From: Phytophthora colocasiae
Taxonomy: Eukaryota > Oomycota > Peronosporomycetes > Peronosporales > Peronosporaceae
Direction of reading: 5' to 3'
Length of the DNA stretch: 64,000 bases
Assembly (NCBI GenBank): GCA_018806915.1
Contig: JAGKQI010000007.1
Span: 124,001-188,000, forward strand
Position 1 is the first letter of the stretch, and the number at the start of each line of letters is the position of its first letter. Below, one piece after another: positions 55,193 to 64,000 of the stretch. The notes under the pieces are model-generated. The model was given only the letters and a program-made list of their open reading frames with translations, had not been told where the DNA came from and searched no databases. The translations under genes and the position numbers were made by a program.

Positions 55193-58100
55193 ATGCGGTG
55201 TAGTGGATCCGCTGGAATGAGCAGGGATCCAACGTTCACACACGGCGCCCAGACACTGACTAACGGAGGGGGTACTCCGATAACTGTGGGGGTTGCTGAG
55301 ACTCACCTTGTGTACCCGTCAGTGGGCGGGATCTGCTGTCTCAGGAACGGGAGAGTGTACACAGGCGTGAGGGCTTTAACGTCCTTGGCGGGGACTTGAA
55401 AGGTTGGACTTGCGTGGGGGTTCCTGCACACAGGTCCTGGTTGGGGGGATCTTGGTCTTAGACTCGAAGATCTTGTGGATCCTTGGATCCAGGGTTGCCT
55501 TGGTGGGTGTGGGGGTCCTTTACCTTCTCCTTTACTGTCTTGCTTGCCGCCTCCTGTAGCGGTTGGTCTTGGGGTGGTTGAGAGGTCGAGGTATCCTACG
55601 GTTAAGCAATCAACACCGCTGGATCCGGGGTCTTCACTAGCGTAAGGTAAGCCGGCCAAATCGGGGATCCAGTCTTAGCTGTAGCTAGATGGGCGTAGTA
55701 ACTTGCAGGACTTCGCACAGCGTCGGTATGACGTTTCTCAAGCTGCTCTCCGGTTGGCGAAACAGAAAGAAGCAGAAGCGGTGCAAGATCTAGATCGGCT
55801 CAAGGATCGCTTGCAAGAACTCTACACTCTCAAAGTCCAGTATTCCGATTTGGATGCGTCTTCGGCGGAAGCCTACGCTGTTCTGCAGGATTATGCTGTG
55901 GGACTTGAGCGGCAGATTGCTGGGGAAGACATCCCAGTGAAGAATCCGTCGGCAGTCCGATTGGCCCAAGATCTCGAGTATCAGCGTGAAGAGTCTTCAG
56001 AGTTATTGGAATGTTCGACCGAACTGGAGACTCGGCTGCGGACGGTGGAGGCCGCACGAGATGCGGTTGTGCTCGAGCAAAACCGCGCCAGCGTCCAGCT
56101 CGCAGAGTCGGCCATCCGTTGTGATCAACAAGCGCACAAAATCGAAGATCTCCGGGGCCCCCCGGGACCAGTTACTTGAATCGTTCAAGGAACTTCCCCA
56201 ACAGAACCTAGTCAAGACAGTCGACTCGCTAAAGCTGGAACTTCATGTCAGAAAAGAGAGGATCACCGAGTTGGAAGGACTTCTTGCCAAGTCGGAACGC
56301 AGACGTGAGGATCTCCATCGTGTACACTCGCACACTCTTCACAAATTCGACCGAGCCAGTAAAAAACTCGCGCGTCTGGAGACAGAAAACACCAACGCCC
56401 GCGAAGAAGTGGAGCGCCAGCAGAGACGATCCGAGAATAATGCGCTCAAACGTCTGAGCGCTGAAAAGCGTCTCAAGCGGGCCGAAGATGATCTACTGGA
56501 GGCGAAAATCCAACGTGATCGGGCGGACCAAGCCAGAGACAAGGTCAAGCACGAGAAGCCAAACACCCGAGCAGAAGAAACTGAGTGCGGATCTAGATCA
56601 GATCCGTCTCGAACGCGACGAAGCCATTCGGGGGTTTACTGCGGCGACCAGAAACTAGATCGCGCGTCGAACGAGCGGGATCGAGCTGTCAAAACGCGAG
56701 ATCGGACGATCCGGGCGATGAATAAGGTCACGCGGGAGATCTCTGCGGTGACACTAGAGCGGGACCAGGCAAGGCAAGTCTTCGCCGGGAAGGATCAAGT
56801 CATCCGCGACCAAGGAGTCGAGATCCAGCGCTTGAAAGAGGATTCGGAGCGGTTGGCCACGTCGTTAGCACAAACGGTGGCCGGCCAAGAAGATTTCGAA
56901 CATCTCAGGCGTAGCTATCAGGACCTCAAGACCAGTCATGACGCGCTCCGGCAAGAACATATCACCAGAACACCGAAGTGTAATCGACGAGCGTACGACG
57001 GCCCTCCGAAATCTGGCTTCAATCGTCTCCATGGCGATGCGCAGCTCGTCGAATGCTCCAAGCGTGCAGTCTGAAACGTCGACCACCCCGGGATCCTCCT
57101 CAACCAAGCGTCGACATGATGATGTTTCCTCTTCCACGGGAGAACCTCCGCACAAGGTCTTGCGTCATACCAGCCCAGTGAAAACTTTCGACACCGTACC
57201 CAGTCCTGCGCATGTCCCTGCATCTGCAGAGGCGGGCGAAACGCATGACGATCCAGAATTTGACTTTGGGGACGCAGCAGACAAGCGGTCCGGGCGGGAT
57301 CACGAGCCAGATGATTCGGCACGCGGAAATCCTCCACTCAAGCTCTCTGAAGAACCTTTTCCGAGCGGGAGCGCGGAGGCCTCTGGTCCGGCACCTCCCG
57401 CGAAGCCTCCTGTAGCTACTGCCGGAGATTCACAAGGGTCGCGAGACTCAGGCGGACGAAGCTCGACGGCCGTACGGAATAGTCAGGATGCCAGCTCAGA
57501 CGGGGAGTCTGAAGGATCAGATGATGAGCAGGTACGGCCCGCTAAATCTCGTTCTCGGTCGGATCTGCGCCGTCGTCCGTCTGAGGAAGGGTCGGCAGCT
57601 GCCCCTATTGAGATCCGCGACGCTCCCGCCATTCGGTCCAGCGCTGAACCCAGTCCCTCCCCTTCCGTGTCTCCTGCAGTTCACACAACGGAATCTGGCC
57701 AAAATGCTGGGGGTCCAAGCTTTGAAGTTTTTGGCCCACCGGAGGAGTACATTCCGGCTGTTCAGGATCCGCGCAAGATGACTCCCGAAGAGGTGGCTCC
57801 ATGGATCGCAGACCAAGTCAGTCTATGGAGCCTTTAAACACTCTCCGCGGGTAGCTTGGCTACTTGTTACCGTCCTGGGTGGTTGTTTCCTCTTCGTACC
57901 CGTCGTGGTACTTTGGATCCGGGCAGTTATACCTCAGGCCTCATCTCCAAGGCGCACATCACCGAGTTATACGCGACAGAGCCATGAAAGGAGCTTGGAT
58001 CTCGGTCTCCACCTCCCTACACCTTCCAAGCCGATCTGTCGCCCCATCTTGAGCTGGTATGATGCGTTCGAGTCCACCAACATTCAAGCCATCTGGGAAA

Positions 58101-58534
58101 GCACGCACTCGTTCCTTATCTCTGGGGGGCTGTGAAAAACTGACAATTGGTTAGAAAGCTTTTATCGACGCAGGAAGAACCGTGGGTCTCACGCGCGCGA
58201 CAACTACCGCAAGCTTCAGAACCGGATCTTCAAGAAGATGCGTCTGACTGAATGTTGCGACCTAGATCTGTGGTTAGATCCTCACTTCATTCATTTTCCA
58301 GTTCCGTTGGAAGACGTCATCTGGTATCCAGGCGCCGAAGCCATCGCCGCCGGGGAGGATCCTCCGACAACTCTCCTATCCGCTCTCGACGATTGTGATC
58401 GCAAGGATCCTTGGCGTACTCACTATCGGTCTGGATCTTTTCATCCTTGTCTGGGCCCCAGTCGACTCTCCATGAAGTTCGTTCGATTGTTGCCGGGATT
58501 TTATCCCGACGCCGCGAGATCCATGTCGTTGTAG
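55193..58534 (+). pseudogene. Element D antisense gene, third homolog
   Basis: Opposite to D pol and tail to tail with it. A possible N-terminal piece is 55193-55399 (GGGTPITVGVAE). From 55703 a very long coiled coil rich in Arg, Glu and Asp (DLDRLKDRLQELYTLKVQYS onward) runs through two frames to about 57070. The frame change near 56160 falls at a GGGGCCCCCCGGG run. An acidic and Ser-rich part with SSTKRRHDD follows to 57837. The C-terminal domain is scattered over frames: YTFQADLSPHLELV, IQAIWESTHSFLI, NYRKLQNRIFKKM, LDLWLDPHFIHFPVPLEDV and LLSALDDCDRKDPW. These align in order with FHKRDELG, AQAFWERTHWVTM, EPGIWVVPDK and LETQLGDLDAIEPARMQW of the B protein. It is the most diverged of the three homologs. 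Several stops and shifts are present. Confidence 0.75.
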
Positions 58535-59045
58535 GTAGTGCTGCGTAACTCCATACATCCTCTCGTTCGCCTTCAGTTCTCTTTCACTCTGGATCCACAC
58601 ACTCTATCCAGTATCACAGCAAAGGACAGCGCGATCCATTCTTAGAAAATGAGGATCTGGTCTTCGGATCCAAAGGATCCAGTCCAGGATCCGGGGATAT
58701 GACGTCAGGATCCGAAGTTCGGTGTACGAGATCGAAAGGGTTGGCCTGACGATCAGGATCGATCATGTGTATTCTATTCCGAGTCCAGCTGTCAAACGTA
58801 TTGATTTCTCCAGACTTAGTGTCGAGACCCAAGGTCGCCGGTCTGGAATCCGAGTAGGTAATTCGATCCAAACTTGGGACCCATCGAGAATCCGGATACG
58901 GATCGGATCCAGCATCCCAATTCTTTCCAGAAGTCAATCTACTTTTCTTCACACACAAACATACAACACGTCCACTGGCAGTAAACTGCCAGCCTTCTCT
59001 TCCACATCGGTGAGCGCCCTCACCAACGTAGAACCACCACCCTGG
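58535..59045. other. Spacer between the antisense gene and pol of D
   Basis: 511 bp without a convincing gene. It contains a cluster of GGATCC sites (58666, 58675, 58687 and 58708). A minus frame 58958-58614 is open but resembles nothing. Confidence 0.45.
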
Positions 59046-59890
59046 CTATTCCTCTTCGTGGGATTGCATCGCTTGAAATCGGTTCCTTTTGCTCCACTCT
59101 TGGAGAAACTCATGCAGTAACGCGCCACAGTTCAGGTCTGCTTCATCAACCCAGGTAGGATCCTCGTACCCCTTCCAGAACACTGGGAATTCTGGTCGGA
59201 TCCGGTCATACCGAGTGGGTTGCCCCGTCCGGACGTCCACGACCCATTCGCCTTCGAATTCGTCGTCCTCCAGATCGCGATCCCAGCTGTCTTTTAGCAG
59301 CAGGGCTTCGTCGAAGTCTAAGCGATCCGCTTCGTCCACCGTCAACTGGATCTTCGGTCGATCGGGGAATGTCTTGACTGGCTTCGACTTGGAGATGTGC
59401 ACCACCGGGAACAAGTGGTAGTCTGTACCGGCGATCTCCAAGCGGGCGGCATACCGTTTGTCATCATGCCACAGATGAGCCAATTTCTTTGCGTATCCTT
59501 CCTTGACCCTGTCTAAGAACAGCCACACTTGGGATCCGACCTCGATGGAATGTTGGGTCGCCGTTTCGTTCTGCCGGTCGGCCCGATCCGAGATTGCCTG
59601 CTTCAAGCGGTCATTCACTTTAGCTCTGGCTAGTTGATAGTGCCGCTGGATTTGATACTTCCAGCGCCGTGGATCTACATCGCGACGTCCGGTATTTCCC
59701 ACGGAGAGCGTTGCCTCCAGAGTTGTTTTGGGATCCCATCCATGGGCGAGGTAGAACGGCGTGTCGCCCCTGGTCCGATCCTGCGCAGTGTTCAAGGCGA
59801 CGGTCAAGCGTTCGGCATACTCGTCCCAATCTCGCTGGTCGGGATCCTGGACGTACATCTTGATCGCTCAGGTAATCGTCTGCACCATCC
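59046..59890 (-). pseudogene. Element D integrase end and chromodomain
   Basis: Frame 59858-59046: RDWDEYAERLTVALNTAQ, TPFYLAHGWDP, YAKKLAHLWHD and FPVVHISKSKPVKTFP. The chromodomain-like end reads EGEWVVDVRTGQP and FPVFWKGYEDPTWVDEADLN, then CGALLHEFLQEWS. Aromatic-cage residues are partly conserved. An in-frame TGA at about 59868 separates it from the upstream catalytic Glu region (PQPNGTAERMVQTI). Confidence 0.88.
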
Positions 59891-59947
59891 GCTCAGCCGT
59901 GCCATTTGGCTGTGGTCGATACGCCATAGTGGTTCTCTGGTGCTGGC

Positions 59948-60628
59948 CTAGGATCCGGTTGAAAGCACAAAAGAAGTCGGACATGAACCCGGGTTCACCT
60001 GGCTGGCGCCAAACCGACGAAACACGCAGATGTCGTAGGACCCCGCGATGGCCTGGGCCGTTCGCGTGTTATTGGCATGGACGATCACATAACCGGTGAA
60101 GAGATCCACCCATACCAGCAGCTCAGTATTTCCTTTCTCGGACCTCGGTAACGAGGGTATGTGGTCCATGGCAATCACTTGGAACGGGTAAGTGGCTTGG
60201 ATATTGCCTGGCGACACGCCACGAATTGTGGGTCGCCCCTTGCCCGTCTCACAATCCACACATTCTCCGACAAACTGCTGTACCGACTTGAAAAGTCCTC
60301 TCCAGTAGAAATGATCCTTGATCCTCTGGTACGTATGGCCGATCCCTTGATGGCCTCCGTCCAGACTGTTATGATAATGATGCAGCAAATCGTTCTGGAG
60401 CGTCTCGAGTATAACGAATCGCAACATGCCGTCCCGATCCGCTTCGGTTCTCCGTGAAGGTGTGCAATAGAACAATAACTCATCCTCGTCCAACGCAAAG
60501 TTATCTGCCAGCAGACGGCACGTCTTGGCTTCAGCTGCAGTCAGATCCGTCAAGAACGACTTCAGGTTGAAGATCCATGTCTCCTCGTCTTGGGACCATC
60601 GGATCCAGTCGATCCTCAGCTGCTGCAC
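59948..60628 (-). pseudogene. Element D integrase N-terminal and core part
   Basis: Zinc-binding HHCC domain (LLHHYHNSLDGGHQG and CVDCETGKG) and the first catalytic Asp (AMDHIPSLPRSEKG). After FRRFGAS a small deletion removes the RHD-DP segment with the second catalytic Asp and shifts the frame, so the enzyme cannot work. Confidence 0.9.
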
Positions 60629-60799
60629 GGACGCTTCGTCGAGTACTCGGGGTCGCCCCTCTCGGGCTTGTCTTCGGGTGGTGACTGCACTGATCCGCGG
60701 AGTCGGATCCTCGGATCCTAAGATTCAGATCACGTCCAGTCGATTTAGGGTAGCGAGATTCTCGCGATCCGCCCCTTGGTCGACCGTAGTACCGCTCTC

Positions 60800-61270
60800 T
60801 TATTGCAACGCTGCACTGGCTAGACTGTCAGCGCTTGCGTTCCACACTCGCTTTACATGTAGCAGATCGTGATCTGGCCACTCCCGAAGCCGTACTAGTG
60901 CCTTCTGCCTCAACAGCGTCAGGGCTGGCGCCTTGCAATCGATCTCACCGCGCATCTGGCGAATTACTAGATTTGAGTCTCCGCAGATAATGAGTCGCCC
61001 CTTAGCCAGATCTTCGAGTAACTCGAAACACAATAGGAGTCCGTTGTACTCCGCTTCGTTGACTGTCAGGCTCTCTGCGTACCGGGGCGCAGCTTTAACC
61101 ACCTTCCATTCGGGCAACTTCCATACAATCGCGCTGAAAGACTCTCCACCACGTTTCACCCTGGCGGATCCGTCGCAACTAACCACGCACAACTCTTCCT
61201 CCGGCTTTACGGTCGGTACCGGCATCTGGATCGTTCGACGCGGTTCTTTCCTCGGGGTAATGTTTACCAA
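60800..61270 (-). pseudogene. Element D second RNase H
   Basis: RNase H of the extra (archaeal-like) type: VVSCDGSARVKRGG, LTVNEAEYNGLL, IICGDSNLVIRQMRG and WNASADSLASAAL, giving the expected Asp-Glu-Asp-Asp set. It would remove the RNA strand during reverse transcription. It is preceded by ITPRKEP and separated by a short broken stretch from the integrase. Confidence 0.88.
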
Positions 61271-61337
61271 AGCTTAGTCCACCTCGGATCTCGGCGTGAC
61301 ACTTGCGGCAAGGGATCCGAGGATCTCGTCTTCCCCC

Positions 61338-62660
61338 TTAGTACACTTCGTGATCTCCAAGGTCCAAGGTGATAATAGCGCTGCCCACTGGCCCAATCTT
61401 CCTTGTAGTCCGACAGAGCGGAACAGCCATCCGAGAGTGGAGTGCCTGGTCAGGATCCGGATCCGTCGTCCGACCAGCATATCCGAGATCCAAAATCCTT
61501 AGCAAAGCCAGTACTTCCTTCTCCACGATCCCATAGTTCACTTCGTCCGGCTTCAGAGACCTGCTGACGAACATTACCGGCATGTAGATCCCATCGTGAT
61601 CCTGCGTTAATGAGGCCGAAACGGGCCACTCGCTGGCGTAGACGACTACCACAGGTTGCTTATCGGGATCGAAGTGTCAAAGCGTAGGAGTCGTAGCGAT
61701 CTTTCCTTTCAGAGCCTCGAAAGCAGCTGAAGCACGGATCCACTTCTCATCTAGATCTCTCGGATCGGTTGGATCCTTCGGATCCTCGCTCACTAGGCCG
61801 ATCGACGGCAAGATCCTGTTGCTGGATCTCAACTCTGCAAAGTCGACTTCCCTCAGTTCGTAGAGCACCGATGCGTAGACCGCCATATCTTCGATGAATC
61901 GGGCGTAGTAATTTAAGCTACCTAGGAAGGATTGCATAGCCCGCAGTGATCTCGGGAATGTGAGATTCCCCAACGCTTCTAGGCCCTTTGGATGCGCTTC
62001 TAGCCCCTCGCCAGATACCCGATGCCCCAAGTAGTCGACCCTCTTCAGACCCCAAAAGCTCTTGGCCACGCTGATCGACAAGTTCCACTTGTCACAGGCT
62101 TCCAGTAGTAACAGCACTCGTTCGCACAGGTGATCCCAGGATCCAGCGGTCACTAGAATGTCATCGATATATGACCTTGAGTACGGACTGTTTACCATCC
62201 GTCTCCGGAATCCCGTCTCGGAAGAGATCCAATGCGTATTCGGATCCAGCCGTGGGCGGGATCCTTAGGATTCATAGAGCGCGTTGTCCAACAAACGCTG
62301 GTAGAACTGCGGCATTCTTGAGGCCAAACGGCATTCGGTTCCACTCAAACAGTCCAAATGGGGTAATACACGCAGAGATGGCCCTTGCACGATCCGCACA
62401 ACCCAAAAACTACTAGTCATACCGAGAGAGCAGTACCACAACACGGCGTCGAGATCCTCCAGTAGATCATTGATGAGAGGCATCGGATACACCATCAACC
62501 TCGTCAAACTATTCACCAGCTGGTAGTCAATACAAAGCCTGATATCGACGCCGTTCTTCTTGATGATGACGACGACGATCGGTGAGGCCCACGGCGACGT
62601 AGAGACCTGAAGGATCTTCGCTTGTAACAGATCTTTGATTAGGTCCGAGAACTTCTCGAC
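61338..62660 (-). pseudogene. pol: Element D reverse transcriptase and dead first RNase H
   Basis: RT: SPWASPIVVVIIKKNGVDIR, LCIDYQLVNSLT, then after frameshifts SYIDDILVTAGSWDHLC (62198-61677) and the thumb with SFLGSLNYYARFIEDM. The first RNase H (61652-61338) reads VVVYASEWPVSASLTQDHDG and NYGIVEKEVLALL, again lacking the catalytic Asp. The DMASGFWAIR position reads LGMTSSFWVVR, so the first RT catalytic Asp is also replaced. The long insert before YIDD of B and C is not clearly present. Confidence 0.88.
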
Positions 62661-62686
62661 CCTACTCGGAGGATCTCGAGAAGGAG

Positions 62687-62905
62687 ATGGCGGTGCTACC
62701 TGAGGTTGGGACGACAACGGTCGAGGTGAAGGTCGAAGATCTCCAAGTGGGGGATCCGGCCTCCAACACGCCCGAAGAGATCCAACGACTGGCGAATGAG
62801 ATCTGGAAGTATAAGCATCTGTTGATCGGAAAGGGTAACGCCTTGCCCCCTGCTGCAGTAGGCGCGATCTGTGACATTGACGGGGAAGGGCCAAGCCGAT
62901 CGCCC
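62687..62905 (+). other. Inverted pol segment of element D
   Basis: The piece that should precede RT (VEDLQVGDPASNTPEEIQRL, then GKGNALPPAAVGAICDIDGE) is encoded on plus, opposite to the pol on both sides. It matches the DVGEPGKTTPEEERKL and GDGNAAPAPARGVICDLD stretch of element C. A local inversion of roughly 220 bp explains it. Confidence 0.85.
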
Positions 62906-63990
62906 AGAGAGTTCGTAAAGTGGCGCCGCAGTATCGTCATCATTCTCGTGGGCGAACATTCCATCATCGTCGTGGTCTTCCGCGGTACTGGGAACCAGCC
63001 GATACTTAGCAGCGGGATTCATCGATCCAACCGTAGAATCTGACAAAGCAAAGGCTCCAAGACCCGGCTGGGCACCGACCTCGAGATCCGGCTGGGATTC
63101 AGCCACGATACCCGGTCGGGATCCAGCAACAGGATCCTGTTCTGAAACCTCCTCACTATCTCTATGCCTTGAGGCTCTTAGCGGATCTCCACTCGTCTCA
63201 ACCACCGGCCGATCACTGGTCGTTGGATGGCACACAGGATCCAGCTTCCTCGTGGCAGGATCCGGTCCCTGAGTGGCACCCCCTTCGGCAGGCTCTGCAG
63301 CGTCAATTCTGGCAACCAAAACATTACCAAGAGCAGGATCCTCTCTTGCCGTATCTCTTCCAGGTTCTCGATCATCCTCCGGGGTCCTCGTCACTTCTAC
63401 ACACGTCGCCGTCCGTCGGTCCATTTCCCGTTGCGTTGTTACGTCTTCATCCGGCCTTCCTGGCGCCACTGAGTCTTCAACCTTGCCTTGGCGCACGCCA
63501 TCGTATTCGCCTTATCGAGACGCATCTGTAGCACCCTTGATACACGCGAAGATCGTCCTGGGTGCCTTGCTATCCGCGACGCCCTTCCTGCAGGACGTCT
63601 CCGCCGCTCGCTCATGTTTGTGTGAGGAGCTCAGATCCTTGCTAAGTGCGGAATCAGACGACCGTTCAGACCTGCCCCGTCCTTGGCCCATGTCGCCTGT
63701 GTGACACCGATCTTCAAGCCATTCAGATAAGGATCTGACTTTGGTTGTAGGTGTCGTTGCGAGGCGCGGGGCATCGCATTTGAAAGGTCTTGAGCAGGTG
63801 TGTACAATGGTTCCTCTCTGAGCTTCTGGGCATTCCTGTGAGCTTCGGGGCACTCCAAAACCTTGGATCTGACTGTGCCATCTGAGTGATGGTCACCTGG
63901 CTCATGATTATGGGGCGACCCTTCGGCATCATTGTCCCGGCTCTTCGCAGAGACAGGGCAGCTCTCCGGATCTTCAAGCAGTCGTGTCGA
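62906..63990 (-). pseudogene. Element D acidic linker region between protease and RT
   Basis: Minus frame 63496-62700 is Asp/Glu/Pro/Arg-rich low-complexity sequence (DDDGMFAHENDDDTAAPLYE) like the linker between protease and RT in C, but without a recognisable domain. Frames 63993-63631 and 63853-63512 are similar in composition. No protease motif is seen before the window ends. Confidence 0.5.
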
Positions 63991-64000
63991 CACAGGCCCT

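Larger units (their letters stand above)
55191..64000 (-). mobile_element. Ty3/gypsy chromodomain retrotransposon D, incomplete
   Basis: Coding on minus from about 63500 down to 59046 (linker, RT, two RNase H domains, integrase, chromodomain), then a convergent gene on plus at about 55193-58534. The protease and gag side lies beyond the window. No LTR pair can be defined; the 3' side meets the copia fragment near 55190. GGATCC sites are strikingly frequent throughout. Frameshifts, a deletion at the second integrase Asp and an inverted segment make it inactive. Confidence 0.85.

Overview
The window looks like repeat-rich nuclear DNA of a eukaryote, most likely an oomycete such as a Phytophthora or downy mildew relative. 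The evidence is short GT-AG introns with clear branch points, chromodomain Ty3/gypsy elements with two RNase H domains, Ty1/copia, Helitron and Merlin remnants, and fragments of urease and trehalose-phosphate phosphatase genes. The species call is an inference. Almost nothing in the window is an intact cellular gene.

Layout. Positions 1-12552 are a patchwork of broken genes and DNA transposons: a small spliced gene with an in-frame stop (39-803), an AWS-SET-postSET methyltransferase on the minus strand (1043-2310), hairpin repeats, tandem Tudor-like modules with GGCGAC runs, a decayed membrane-protein gene, a Helitron Rep/helicase remnant (4670-8112), a second copy of the first gene's 5' end fused to a dead urease fragment (8726-9698), a 1174-bp Merlin transposon with perfect 67-bp inverted repeats and an 8-bp target duplication (9941-11114), and a phosphatase fragment.

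Positions 12553-51983 are a three-level nest of Ty3/gypsy retrotransposons. Element A (LTRs 12553-12868 and 51676-51983, target duplication AAGTT) lies inside a chromodomain/protease-like gene. Element B (16092-49476, CGCA) lies inside A. Element C (32764-49249, AATA, reverse orientation) lies inside the 3' LTR of B. The order of insertion is therefore A, then B, then C. Downstream are the rest of the gene hit by A (51984-52901), a truncated copia polymerase on the minus strand that carries a 413-bp solo LTR, and a fourth Ty3/gypsy element D on the minus strand (about 55190 to beyond 64000).

The main result concerns B, C and D. Each carries, besides gag-pol, a long extra gene on the opposite strand, tail to tail with the chromodomain end of pol and starting just inside the 3' LTR where that LTR is present. 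The B, C and D products are homologous: a low-complexity N-terminus, a coiled coil, an acidic/basic region with nuclear-localisation-like patches, and a tryptophan-rich C-terminal domain. A has a reading frame in the same position and orientation without recognisable homology. These elements also share a second RNase H, a first RNase H that has lost its catalytic aspartates, a chromodomain and, in B and C, an insertion in the RT palm before YIDD. The layout recalls plant Tat elements and suggests either convergence or a common module. I do not recognise the antisense protein.
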